Source: an uncultured Granulosicoccus sp.
GTDB lineage: Bacteria; Pseudomonadota; Gammaproteobacteria; Granulosicoccales; Granulosicoccaceae
DNA: 64,000 nucleotides
NCBI GenBank assembly: GCA_947492525.1
Contig: CANLNQ010000013.1
Location: 62,001 to 126,000, forward strand
Reading direction: 5' to 3'
Within the stretch, counting starts at the first letter, position 1. Each line of letters starts with the position of its first letter. The position numbers and the translations under genes are program-made. This document shows, piece after piece, positions 18,999 to 28,018 of this stretch. Under the pieces are notes generated by a model. The model had not been told where the DNA came from and searched no databases. It saw nothing but the letters and a program-made list of their open reading frames with translations.

Positions 18999-20600
18999 AT
19001 GAGCGTACAAGCCAAACGGGGCGACAGCCTCGACCTGAGAGTATTCGCATTATCGATGACGGTTCTCACCGCCGTCATTGCCCCCCTGATCCTGTTTCCC
19101 GAATCGGGACCTGCCATGATCAATGCAGCCTTCAGCTTTGCAACCGGGCAATTCGGCTGGCTCTACATGCTGGCAGGATTCGGCGCCGTGGTGTTCCTGA
19201 TCGGCCTGGCCATGAGCAAGTACGGCAATGTTCGCCTGGGCGGACCTGAGGACACACCGGAATTTTCCTATTTCAGCTGGATAGCCATGATCTTCTGTGG
19301 TGGTATCGGCATTGCAATCGTCAACTGGGCCTGGGTCGAACCGATCTACTATTTCACCGGCCCTCCTTTCGATGTCGCACCCAAGAGCGCAGAAGCCGCC
19401 TCCTGGGCATTGACCTACGGGCAGTTTCACTGGGGCCTGACACCCTGGGCCATCTACTGTCTGCCGGCGATCCCCATTGCCTACTCCATGTTCGTGCGTC
19501 GCCATACCGGCGTGCGCCTGTCGGAAGCCGCACGCGGCGTGCTCGGACGACATACCGACGGGTGGATCGGCGTCACGCTCGATTCCATCGTGGTCTTCGG
19601 CGTCGTGGGGGGTGTCGGCACCTCTCTGGGCCTGGCCATTCCGCTGGTGTCCAAACTGGCAGGTTCGCTGCTGGGTATCGAACCCTCACTGTCGCTGGAT
19701 CTGTCGATCCTGGCCATCTGGACGCTGATCTTCGGCGGCAGCGTCTGGTTTGGTCTGTCCAGGGGTATCCGGATTCTGTCTGACACCAACGTCATACTGG
19801 CCATCGCGCTACTGGCCTTCACCGCCATCGTCGGTCCGTCCCTGTTCATGATCAATGGCTGGGTAAACGGCCTGGGGCAGATGTTGAGCAACTTCGTCAC
19901 CATGAGCCTGTGGACCGACCCGACCTCCGATTCCACCTTTGCCCAGGACTGGACCATCTTCTACTGGGCCTGGTGGATTGCCTATGCCCCCATGATGGGA
20001 CTGTTCGTCGCACGCATCTCGCGTGGCAGAACGATTCGAGAATTGATCGTGGCCGAACTGGTCTGGGGTTCACTGGGCTGCTGGGTGTTCTTTGCCATCT
20101 GGGGTGGCTATGCCCTGGATCTGCAGATCAGCGGCAAACTGGATGTGTCGGCCATTCTCGCAGCCGAAGGCATTCCGGCAACCGTCCAGGCCATTCTGGG
20201 CACCATGCCGATGTCAGAGCTGATCACGGTGATCTTCATCGTCCTGTGCTTCATCTTCCTGGCAACCACGCTGGATTCGGCAGCCTATGTGCTGGCCTCT
20301 GTCACCTCCCGGAAGCTGTCCGGCTATCAGGAACCCAAACGCTCCCTGCGCATCGTCTGGGCCTTGATCCTGGCAGGAGTGGGAATCGTGCTGATCCAGC
20401 TCGGCGGTCTGAAGCCGGTACAGACGTCCACCATTGTCGTGGCCCTTCCCCTGATCCCTGTCCTGATGATCCTGACGCTGTCGCTGCTGCGCTGGTTGAA
20501 AGAGGATTTCGGTGAACAGGCGAAAACCGAGCATCTACTGGCGGATGAGCAGACAGGCCCCACGAGCCCGAGCCCCATCACCGCACAAGCCATCGAATAG
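18999..20600 (+). CDS. dddT: BCCT-family transporter, probable DMSP importer DddT
   Basis: 533 residues with about 12 membrane segments. The betaine/choline/carnitine transporter signature is clear: GGIGIAIVNWAWVEPIYY, then DWTIFYWAWWIAYAPMMG followed by LFVARISRGRTIRE. BCCT carriers move quaternary ammonium or sulfonium zwitterions such as glycine betaine or DMSP, driven by Na+ or H+. The dddD-like gene starts 32 bases downstream, which makes DMSP the likely substrate. Upstream lies an 8-bp tandem repeat array that may separate the promoter from the gene. The C-terminal tail is short, without the long osmosensing extension of BetP. Confidence 0.85.
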   Translation: MSVQAKRGDSLDLRVFALSMTVLTAVIAPLILFPESGPAMINAAFSFATGQFGWLYMLAGFGAVVFLIGLAMSKYGNVRLGGPEDTPEFSYFSWIAMIFCGGIGIAIVNWAWVEPIYYFTGPPFDVAPKSAEAASWALTYGQFHWGLTPWAIYCLPAIPIAYSMFVRRHTGVRLSEAARGVLGRHTDGWIGVTLDSIVVFGVVGGVGTSLGLAIPLVSKLAGSLLGIEPSLSLDLSILAIWTLIFGGSVWFGLSRGIRILSDTNVILAIALLAFTAIVGPSLFMINGWVNGLGQMLSNFVTMSLWTDPTSDSTFAQDWTIFYWAWWIAYAPMMGLFVARISRGRTIRELIVAELVWGSLGCWVFFAIWGGYALDLQISGKLDVSAILAAEGIPATVQAILGTMPMSELITVIFIVLCFIFLATTLDSAAYVLASVTSRKLSGYQEPKRSLRIVWALILAGVGIVLIQLGGLKPVQTSTIVVALPLIPVLMILTLSLLRWLKEDFGEQAKTEHLLADEQTGPTSPSPITAQAIE

Positions 20601-20632
20601 ATCACAGGCGCGAACGCACAGATCGACCCAGG

Positions 20633-23155
20633 ATGACCATCATGACGAAAAACACGAAAGCTTCACTCCCCTTATCCGGTGTCAAGGTTGTCGATTTCGG
20701 ACAGTACATGGCAGGACCGGCAGTGGCCATGATCCTTGCCGACTTCGGTGCAACCGTCGTCCACATCGACCCACCGACCGGGCCCTTGTGGGAAAGCCCC
20801 GCCAACGCCACCCTCAATCGCAACAAGTTGAGCATCACGCTCGACCTGAAGACTTCCGGCGGACTGGAACAGGCGCTGGCGCTGATCGAGGAAACCGATA
20901 TCGTGATCGAGAGCTTTCGGCCCGGCGTCATGTCCAGACTGGGTATCGATTTCAGTGCACTGCGCCGTGAGCGTCCGGAACTGATCACGCTGTCCATTCC
21001 CGGCTTTGCGTCCAATGACGAATTGCGCCGGGAATGGCGAGCCTACGAAAGCGTGATTGCCGCCAATTCCGGCGTGTTCACCGATATGGGTCTGAACCGT
21101 GTGCTCATGGGCATCAATCCCTCTTTTTCACCGCTGCCACTGTCCTCGGCCTATGGCACCATGCTGGCAGCCTCGGCGACTGTGCTGGCACTGCAAGCCC
21201 GGGAAAGAACCGGCCTCGGCGACGAGATCGAAGTCCCCCTGGCGGCTGCGGTGATGGAGGGACTGTGCTACAACTCGATCAAGATCGACAACTACCCCGA
21301 GCGTTACAAGACGCAGCGCGAACAGGAAATCGAGCGCCGACGCACAGAGGGTCTGCCGATGAACCTGGGCTACGACGAGCTGCAGGAGCTGCTGGATCCC
21401 TTCTATCGCAGCTACAAATGCAAGGATGGACGCATGTTCTATGTGGTCTGCCCCAGCCACAAACAGCACGCGAAGCGCTGTCTGCAGACTTTGGGACTCT
21501 ACGATGAACTGGTTGAACTGGGCCTGACGGAAGAAGACGATACCTACCTGCCCGTCAGCGAGTGGAAATCACCGGTTTCGCTGGGCGTCTATCCCTTGCC
21601 CAAGGAGTGGGCCGACCTGATTGCCGAACGCATGAAGGAGATTTTCATGACACGCACGTCCAAGGAATGGGAGCGCATATTCGGCCGCGGCAGATTCCCG
21701 GGCGCGCCGCATCGCTGGCTGCAGGAATGGATCAATGATGATCATGCGGAAACCGCGGGACTCATGATCGAAGTCGAGGACTCCGAGTTCGGCACCATGA
21801 TCCAGCCCGGCCCCATCGTATGGCTCGAAGAGAGCAGCAAGCACATGATCCACCCCGCACCGCGTCGTCGGGTCTCCTTCGAGGAGGCACTGAAATCCCT
21901 GTCTGCCATCGAGACCAAGCTGCCTCGCGTTCGCGAGAAGAATGCGCGCGATGGCTGGCTTGATGGCGTGCGCGTGCTCGACCTGTGCAATGTGATTGCC
22001 GGCCCCCATTCCGCAGCCTATCTGGCCAGATTCGGTGCCGAGGTCATCAAACTCGACCCGGCCACGCCCAGCTATGATTGCTGGAATACGGTCATCTTCG
22101 GACTGTCGCACATGCGTGGCAAACGCTCCATTCTGGCTGACATCAGCTCGGCAGAGGGTCGGCCCATCTTCGAAGCACTGGTCAAGACGGTGGATGTCAT
22201 CGTCTGGAATGCTCCGGACAGACAGGTTACAGCCATGGGACTGGATCTGGAGTCGCTGGAGAGACTCAATCCCGATGCGATTTTCTGCAAGCTCGACTGC
22301 TTCAGCGGGCCGCTGGAAGGTCCACGCTCGGGCTACCTGGGCTACGATGATCTGGTACAGGCAACCACGGGCATCATGACGCGTTTCGGTGGATCGATGG
22401 AGACCCCCGAAGAACATGCGCACGTGGGCACCATCGACGTCATGTGTGGCTTCGGCGGCGCCCTGGGGGTCGCCGTGGCGCTGTACCAGAAGCTCAAGAC
22501 CGGCCGCACCGGACGGGCACGAACCTCCCTGTCCGCGCTCAGTGGCCTTGCCCAGATGCCCTTCTGCTTCGATTACGCCAAGCGCCCCTTGTTCGATGAA
22601 CCGGCCGGTCGCGAAGTGGTCGGCTACGATGACCTGTCGCGCTTCTACTACACCTCATCCGACACCTTTCTCCTGCTCAGCGCCTATGAAAGCGACACCG
22701 AACGGTTCGAGCACGTGGAAGGGCTCGAGGGGTTTTCCAGCGTACCAAAGGAAGAGCGAGCCGCCTTTCTGGCGGAAGCCTTCATGAGTGCACGCGCCGA
22801 AGACTGGGTGGAGAGACTGCAGGGCGCCGATATCGCCGCCGCCATCTGCGAGAACATCGACTCCATTCGTACCTACAACGCCCGGCCGGCCGATGGCAAA
22901 AGCGGTATCGATCGCGGCAGTTATTCCTTTTCTGTCTACGAGGATCACCCGAGTGGACACACGGTCACTCAGCTGGACCCCTACGCGGTGCGTCCGTTGC
23001 GCGGTCGCGTGTTGTCACTGGCGCCGGCCGAAAAATACGGCGCCTCCACCCGCAATATCTTGCGAGAACTGGGCTACGAAGACCAGAGCATCGAGGAGTT
23101 GCTGAGCAACGGGACCGTCAGTGAAAGCTGGAGTCGGGAGTATCTGCCGAGCTGA
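20633..23155 (+). CDS. dddD: DMSP CoA-transferase/lyase DddD (tandem CaiB-type domains)
   Basis: 840 residues, two fused class III CoA-transferase (CaiB/BaiF) domains: about 14-430 and 443-835. Each starts with the family block (LSGVKVVDFGQYMAGP and LDGVRVLDLCNVIAGP). This length and duplication are typical of DddD, which converts dimethylsulfoniopropionate to DMS and 3-hydroxypropionyl-CoA. The C-terminal domain keeps the catalytic aspartate at residue 602 (HVGTIDVMCGFGG). I recall Asp602 as the number reported for Marinomonas DddD. The matching N-terminal position (172) is Ser, so only one half is catalytic, as in known DddD. An ATG at 20642 with AGGA eight bases upstream may be the true start, shifting numbers by three. 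Carnitine/crotonobetaine CoA-transferases are single-domain, which argues against that alternative. Confidence 0.88.
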   Translation: MTIMTKNTKASLPLSGVKVVDFGQYMAGPAVAMILADFGATVVHIDPPTGPLWESPANATLNRNKLSITLDLKTSGGLEQALALIEETDIVIESFRPGVMSRLGIDFSALRRERPELITLSIPGFASNDELRREWRAYESVIAANSGVFTDMGLNRVLMGINPSFSPLPLSSAYGTMLAASATVLALQARERTGLGDEIEVPLAAAVMEGLCYNSIKIDNYPERYKTQREQEIERRRTEGLPMNLGYDELQELLDPFYRSYKCKDGRMFYVVCPSHKQHAKRCLQTLGLYDELVELGLTEEDDTYLPVSEWKSPVSLGVYPLPKEWADLIAERMKEIFMTRTSKEWERIFGRGRFPGAPHRWLQEWINDDHAETAGLMIEVEDSEFGTMIQPGPIVWLEESSKHMIHPAPRRRVSFEEALKSLSAIETKLPRVREKNARDGWLDGVRVLDLCNVIAGPHSAAYLARFGAEVIKLDPATPSYDCWNTVIFGLSHMRGKRSILADISSAEGRPIFEALVKTVDVIVWNAPDRQVTAMGLDLESLERLNPDAIFCKLDCFSGPLEGPRSGYLGYDDLVQATTGIMTRFGGSMETPEEHAHVGTIDVMCGFGGALGVAVALYQKLKTGRTGRARTSLSALSGLAQMPFCFDYAKRPLFDEPAGREVVGYDDLSRFYYTSSDTFLLLSAYESDTERFEHVEGLEGFSSVPKEERAAFLAEAFMSARAEDWVERLQGADIAAAICENIDSIRTYNARPADGKSGIDRGSYSFSVYEDHPSGHTVTQLDPYAVRPLRGRVLSLAPAEKYGASTRNILRELGYEDQSIEELLSNGTVSESWSREYLPS

Positions 23156-23440
23156 ACACACGGGTCAGGCCAGCTGTTCTGCACGCTTCTGGCACGGAAT
23201 GTGCGCCAGCCTCCCCTCGCATCGGCTTGATTTGCCGTACCAGAGGTTTCAGTAGAGGCTGTGTGGCACCGTAGTGTTGACCAGCTGGCACCCGAACGGG
23301 CTGAAGGTCCGTTATACTGGTGCGTTATTTATAGTCTGCGCACGCTGTACAGTTGATGCGCATCCCCGTTAATCGTTTGTAACACCCTGAAAAACGGGTG
23401 CTTGACAGCCGCGCCAGCCGTGCACCGAAGGACTTTACCC

Positions 23441-25267
23441 GTGATTCAGAAACTCCGCAACATTGCCATCATTGCCCACGTCGACCATGGCAAGACCACT
23501 CTGGTAGACAAACTCCTGCAGCAGTCCGGCACCCTGGACATGCGCAAGGAACAAACCGAACGCCTGATGGATTCCAACGCCATCGAGAAAGAGCGCGGTA
23601 TTACCATCCTGTCCAAGAACACGGCCATTCGCTGGAACGACTACCGCATCAACATCGTCGACACCCCGGGTCACGCCGATTTCGGTGGCGAGGTTGAACG
23701 CGTACTCAGTATGGTCGACTCGGTACTGCTGCTGGTGGATGCGGCCGAAGGCCCCATGCCGCAGACCCGATTCGTGACCCAGAAGGCCTTCGCCATGGGT
23801 TTCCGTCCTATCGTGGTCATCAACAAGATCGACCGTGAAGGTGCTCGCCCCGACTGGGCACTGGACCAGACCTTCGAACTGTTCGACAACCTCGGCGCCA
23901 CGGACGAGCAACTGGACTTCCCGGTGGTCTATGCCTCGGCGGTCAACGGCTATGCCGGGCTCGAGCCCACCGTGACTGAAGGCGACATGACGCCACTGTT
24001 CGAAACCATCATCGACGAGGTCCCTGCCCCGGATGTCGACACCGACGGTCCTCTGCAGATGCGCATCAGCTCACTCGATTACAACAGCTATGTGGGTGTC
24101 ATCGGTATCGCACGCATCCAACGCGGCCAGCTGCGCCCCAACCAGCAGGTGCGCGTGGCCAGTGCCGATGGCAGCCAGCGTTCGGCCAAGGTTCTGCAGG
24201 TGCTGGGCTTTCATGGCCTGGAACGCGTCTCCACCGAACTGGCACAGGCAGGCGATATCGTCTGCATCACCGGTATCGACAAGCTGAACATCTCCGATAC
24301 CCTGTGCGATCCGGCCCACGTGGAGCCCATGACGCCACTGACCGTCGACGAACCGACCATCAGCATGATGTTCCAGCCCAACAGCTCACCGTTTGCCGGC
24401 AAGGAAGGCAAATACGTCACCAGTCGCAACATCTGGGATCGCCTGCAGACAGAACTGCTGCACAACGTGGCACTGCGTGTCGAACGTACCGAACAGGGCG
24501 AGACCTTCAAGGTGTCCGGTCGCGGAGAGCTGCACCTGTCGGTCCTGATCGAGAACATGCGTCGCGAAGGTTACGAAATGGGCGTCGGCCGCCCCATCGT
24601 CATCACCCGCAAGGGCGAAGACGGCAAGGTGGAAGAGCCTTACGAGCAGATCACCATCGATGTGGAAGAGCAGCATCAGGGTGCCATCATGGAAAAGATG
24701 GGCGAGCGCCGCGCCGAACTCAAGGACATGGTGCCCGATGGCAAGGGTCGCGTACGTCTGGATTATGTGGCACCGGCTCGTGGCATGATCGGTTTTCGTA
24801 CCGAATTCCTGACAGCCACGTCCGGAACCGGCCTCATCTATTCGGTATTCGATCACTATGGCCCGCAGCTGAACCTGAACATCGGCTCACGCCGCAATGG
24901 TGTGCTGATTTCCAACGGTACCGGCAAGGCATCCGGCTTCGCTCTGTGGAACCTGCAGGAACGCGGCAAGCTGATCGTCGATGCCAATGTGCAGGTCTAC
25001 GAAGGTCAGGTCATCGGCATTCACTCGCGCGACAACGATCTGACCGTCAACTGCCTGAAGGGCAAGCAGCTGACCAATGTGCGTGCCTCGGGTACCGATG
25101 AGAACATCCAGCTCACACCGTTCATCGACATGAGCCTAGAACAGGCTCTGGAATTCATCGATGACGATGAACTGGTGGAAGTCACACCTGAATCCATTCG
25201 CGTGCGCAAGAAGCACCTGACTGAAAACGAGCGAAAGCGCGTCTCTCGCCAACCCAAGGCCAGCTGA
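23441..25267 (+). CDS. typA: Ribosome-associated GTPase BipA/TypA
   Basis: 608 residues from a GTG at 23441 (AAGGA upstream), matching the family's usual ~607. Starting further upstream would add 13 unrelated residues. The GTPase motifs are G1 [10 protein letters not shown]2 in the ERGITI region, G3 DTPGHADF, and G4 NKIDR. An EF-G-like domain II and the BipA-specific C-terminal region ([16 protein letters not shown] ... [11 protein letters not shown]) follow. BipA is a translational GTPase that assists 50S assembly and adaptation to cold or stress. The gene stands alone. The 285-base upstream gap has a possible -10 (TATACT) near 23315, but no well-spaced -35. Confidence 0.97.
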   Translation: MIQKLRNIAIIAHVDHGKTTLVDKLLQQSGTLDMRKEQTERLMDSNAIEKERGITILSKNTAIRWNDYRINIVDTPGHADFGGEVERVLSMVDSVLLLVDAAEGPMPQTRFVTQKAFAMGFRPIVVINKIDREGARPDWALDQTFELFDNLGATDEQLDFPVVYASAVNGYAGLEPTVTEGDMTPLFETIIDEVPAPDVDTDGPLQMRISSLDYNSYVGVIGIARIQRGQLRPNQQVRVASADGSQRSAKVLQVLGFHGLERVSTELAQAGDIVCITGIDKLNISDTLCDPAHVEPMTPLTVDEPTISMMFQPNSSPFAGKEGKYVTSRNIWDRLQTELLHNVALRVERTEQGETFKVSGRGELHLSVLIENMRREGYEMGVGRPIVITRKGEDGKVEEPYEQITIDVEEQHQGAIMEKMGERRAELKDMVPDGKGRVRLDYVAPARGMIGFRTEFLTATSGTGLIYSVFDHYGPQLNLNIGSRRNGVLISNGTGKASGFALWNLQERGKLIVDANVQVYEGQVIGIHSRDNDLTVNCLKGKQLTNVRASGTDENIQLTPFIDMSLEQALEFIDDDELVEVTPESIRVRKKHLTENERKRVSRQPKAS

Positions 25268-25330
25268 ATCAGGCCCGCTGGTGAACGGGCTGCCGGTATT
25301 CATCCGCCAGGGTGAATGCCGGTCGGCCCG

Positions 25331-25490
25331 ACACCGACATCTCCATCGAAACACCGATATCGCCACTGGAGCATCGGCATCTCCACTGGAAAACCGATAT
25401 CTCCACTGGAATGTCGACATTTTTACTGGAACACCGATATCTCCACTGGAACCATGACATCCCCTCCGGACCACTGACACCGCCGCCAGA
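25331..25490. repeat. 20-bp tandem repeat, 8 units, between convergent gene ends
   Basis: Eight contiguous units keep exact 20-bp phase from 25331 to 25490. The best unit is ACACCGATATCTCCACTGGA, seen at 25431-25450 and with few changes at 25351 and 25391. Outer units are more diverged. Each good unit holds two small palindromes, GATATC and TCCACTGGA. The array occupies most of the 277-base space between the typA and zapE stops. The 20-bp period is not a multiple of three, so it is not coding. There is no terminator-like U tract. Confidence 0.93.
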
Positions 25491-25544
25491 CGCGTGCCGC
25501 GAGCCTTGCCGCAGCAGACCCGGTCGATCCGTAACGCTGCAGCC

Positions 25545-26654
25545 TTAGTCCGCCGCCAGGTATTCCGCACTCTGCATTTCGAACAGTCGGCTGGCCGCGC
25601 GTTCGAACTCGAAGGCCAGCCTCTGACCGGTATACAACTTGTCCGCCCGGGCTTCGGCAGAGACGATCAGCTTGGTGTGCCGATCATAGAATTCATCCAC
25701 CAGATTGACAAAACGCCGTGCCGCATCATCCGAGCGGCTGTCCATGACCGGAATATCGCTGATCATGACCGTGCGATAGCGAGTGGCAATCTCGATGTAA
25801 TCGGACGTGGATCGTGGCGTATTGCACAGGGTGTCGAACGAGAACCAGGCCAGATCACCCGAGACCCCCAACACCGGAATCTCGCGGTCGTTGAGCGTGA
25901 TCTGCTGGTCTGAATATTCTGCCGCAGTGCGTAGCTGATCGAAGTGCGACTGCATGATCTGCCGTGTGCGAGTGGCCGCCTGACCGTCGGTGAACGCACT
26001 GATGCTGTAGATGGGCTGGGTCTGCAGATGCCGCAGGCGATAATCCGTGACCCCGACCATCTCCACCACCTCCGTGTGCTTGCAGATCTGGGCAATGGCC
26101 GGCAGAAACCGGGCTCGCTGCAGACCATCACGATACAGCCCATCGGGTGCAACGTTGGAAGTGGTGACCAGGGTTACCCCACGCTTGAACAGAGCGGTCA
26201 GCAGCACGCCGAGAAGCATGGCGTCCGTGATGTCGTTGACATGGATTTCGTCCAGCAGCAGCAGTCTTGCGCGTGAAGCCCAGTCATCGGCAACACGCTC
26301 CAGCGGGTCCTCGACCCCTTCCAGCTGTCGCAGATCGTTGTGAATCTGCTGCATGAACCGGTGGAAATGCAGCCGCAACTTGCGTTCCATGGGCAAGGCT
26401 TCGAAGAACAGATCACACAGATGCGTCTTGCCTCGGCCCACCCCACCCCAGAGGTAGAGCCCACGGACACCATTGACCTGATTATCGGTCGGTTTTATCC
26501 AGCGGGCAAACAGGGAGCGGGATGGTTCACGCCAGGCACGGCGCCTGACCAGTTCATCACCGATTGCTTCCAGGCGCAGCATGACGGCTCGCTGCTCGGC
26601 ATCAGGGGCAAGCACACCTGCCCGCACCTCTTCTTCATAACGTGAAAGCGGCAT
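25545..26654 (-). CDS. zapE: Cell division protein ZapE / AFG1-like ATPase
   Basis: 369 residues from the ATG at 26654, close to the 375 of E. coli ZapE. A longer frame upstream would overlap the PilZ gene. It starts MPLSRYEEEVRAGVLAPDAE. The Walker A motif is LWGGVGRGKTHLCDLFF; Walker B is LLLDEIHV, followed by TSNVAPDGLYRDGLQRARF, a family hallmark. ZapE is an ATPase that binds FtsZ and destabilises its bundles during division under stress. Homologues in mitochondria act in protein quality control. Eight bases separate it from the PilZ-like gene upstream, so it is probably read with that operon. Confidence 0.95.
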   Translation of the reverse strand: MPLSRYEEEVRAGVLAPDAEQRAVMLRLEAIGDELVRRRAWREPSRSLFARWIKPTDNQVNGVRGLYLWGGVGRGKTHLCDLFFEALPMERKLRLHFHRFMQQIHNDLRQLEGVEDPLERVADDWASRARLLLLDEIHVNDITDAMLLGVLLTALFKRGVTLVTTSNVAPDGLYRDGLQRARFLPAIAQICKHTEVVEMVGVTDYRLRHLQTQPIYSISAFTDGQAATRTRQIMQSHFDQLRTAAEYSDQQITLNDREIPVLGVSGDLAWFSFDTLCNTPRSTSDYIEIATRYRTVMISDIPVMDSRSDDAARRFVNLVDEFYDRHTKLIVSAEARADKLYTGQRLAFEFERAASRLFEMQSAEYLAAD

Positions 26655-26662
26655 GTCGAAGC

Positions 26663-27046
26663 CTAGAACCCTGAACTGGAAGATCCGCTGGAACGGATGG
26701 AGCGAATCGCCTCTTTCTGCCGAATCAGGACATAGTGGTGAATGGCATCGGCCTCTTCGGCGCTGAGGTTGACGAAAGCGCACTGAATACTCTCATCGGG
26801 CTTCCCCGGCAGGGCATCGACGTAACCGGCAATCGGAATCTTCGCCGTTGGCAGATCCAGACTGAACGGGTAACGCCGCCCCGAATTGACGATACCGGGC
26901 GGCATGGTGAACCCGCTGGCACTGATATCGAGCACACGGCTCAACTTGCCATCTATCTGCAGGATGATAGGGTCGTCCGGATCCGGAACTACCTGATATG
27001 CCGTACGTCCACTGACCACGGCCTTGACCGCAATGTCGTTCATCAT
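26663..27046 (-). CDS. PilZ-like domain protein
   Basis: 127 residues. The central part resembles a PilZ beta barrel: SRVLDISASGFTMP (the D/NxSxxG strand) and CAFVNLSAEEADAIHHYVL (the closing helix). The usual N-terminal RxxxR that grips c-di-GMP is not evident, so it may not bind the nucleotide or may do so in a modified way. The tail is a short Ser/Gly stretch. The gene starts 9 bases after a MotA-like gene and 8 bases before zapE. This suggests a c-di-GMP- or motor-related partner for the MotA-like protein, by analogy with YcgR. Family assignment is moderate. Confidence 0.65.
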   Translation of the reverse strand: MMNDIAVKAVVSGRTAYQVVPDPDDPIILQIDGKLSRVLDISASGFTMPPGIVNSGRRYPFSLDLPTAKIPIAGYVDALPGKPDESIQCAFVNLSAEEADAIHHYVLIRQKEAIRSIRSSGSSSSGF

Positions 27047-27055
27047 TTCCCTACC

Positions 27056-27829
27056 TTAGCGGCGCAGACCCGGCGGTACCAGCAAGACCAGCTGGCTCCG
27101 CAGTCTCTGCACGTTGTTGTCTTCAAGAATCATGGCTGCACCACGATAGGCAATTTCAACCATGATCAGTTCCCGCAAATGCGCTGCTCGAAGCCGACCC
27201 AGCAGAATGCACATCAGAATTGCAAGACTGACGCCACAGACAAAGGGCAGAAACGTGTTGCCCAGAACGGTGGGGTCCAGTCTCGACACAAACAACAGCA
27301 AAGAGCCAAGCGTTCCGATCAGAACGGCATAAACAGAGGTGAACAGGAAGACATCACTGGTCATCCTGTGCTGCAGATGCTCATGGGCCAGGCGTCTCTC
27401 CAGCGCAAAACGGATAGTGGTTTCATCAGCGGCCTGACCAATCAGGAAGCAGACCTCTTCCACCTGGTCGGAATTGGAACGGATATCGGCAACCCCGAGC
27501 AGGCCATCCCGGCGGCTCACATCGCAGACCTTGAGCATCGCCCGCACCATCTGCTCGGGTGCCGTGCCACCACGCACACCCCGTATCAATGCCAGCTGCA
27601 GAGCCTGTCCGATATGTGACGTCGAAAAGGTCAGCAGCAGACTGGCCAGCGCACCACCGAATACCACGATGACAGGTTGCACCACATCGACCAGCTTTTG
27701 CGTACCGCTGAGGAACATGGCCAGACCAATGCTCAGCAAGACCGCCGCCAGGATCAGCGGGATGACTTGCCAGACTTCAACGCTCTGTTGTTTGCGCACG
27801 AATAATTCTTCTGAAGTCGTCAGTGACAC
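27056..27829 (-). CDS. MotA/ExbB-type proton-channel subunit homologue
   Basis: 257 residues with four predicted membrane segments: about 20-40, 50-70 (VVQPVIVVFGGALASLLLTF), 160-185, and 190-215. The GGALAS stretch corresponds to the MotA family's conserved second helix, and the fourth helix region SLAILMCILLGRL also fits. MotA subunits form proton or sodium channels with MotB that drive motors. No motB, omp or exbD/tolR gene is adjacent, and the cytoplasmic loop is shorter than in canonical MotA. It may thus be a specialised paralogue. It leads a three-gene minus-strand operon with the PilZ-like gene and zapE. Confidence 0.7.
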   Translation of the reverse strand: MSLTTSEELFVRKQQSVEVWQVIPLILAAVLLSIGLAMFLSGTQKLVDVVQPVIVVFGGALASLLLTFSTSHIGQALQLALIRGVRGGTAPEQMVRAMLKVCDVSRRDGLLGVADIRSNSDQVEEVCFLIGQAADETTIRFALERRLAHEHLQHRMTSDVFLFTSVYAVLIGTLGSLLLFVSRLDPTVLGNTFLPFVCGVSLAILMCILLGRLRAAHLRELIMVEIAYRGAAMILEDNNVQRLRSQLVLLVPPGLRR

Positions 27830-28018
27830 GATAAGGGTTGACGCCGGATGAGTATGAGCTTGTCACCAAGGTAAAAACAGGCTGCCCAAGTGAATTGTCC
27901 AAAAAGAATAGCAGAATATTCAGAAGGTTAAAGTCGGATTTCTACAGCCCGGCGGTAGTTCAAAGTGACTGAAAATGCAAAGAAAATATGCGTTTTCCTG
28001 CGTCTGCGGGGTTAGAGA

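Noticed and set aside
18836-19123. Minus-strand frame with repeated VGALVR-like peptides
   Set aside because: It is a product of the 8-bp repeat and the antisense of the BCCT gene start.
20633-23155. Carnitine/crotonobetaine CoA-transferase
   Set aside because: Those are single-domain. The duplicated domain, Asp in the second half only, and length fit DddD better.
23156-23440. Small RNA or tRNA upstream of typA
   Set aside because: No cloverleaf or CCA-like end is seen; only a weak hairpin CACCC/GGGTG near 23385 and a possible -10 element.
25136-25570. Minus-strand frames with repeated FQWRYR-like peptides
   Set aside because: They are translations of the 20-bp tandem repeat, overlap the typA end, and have no ribosome site or family match. 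The repeat unit is not a multiple of three.
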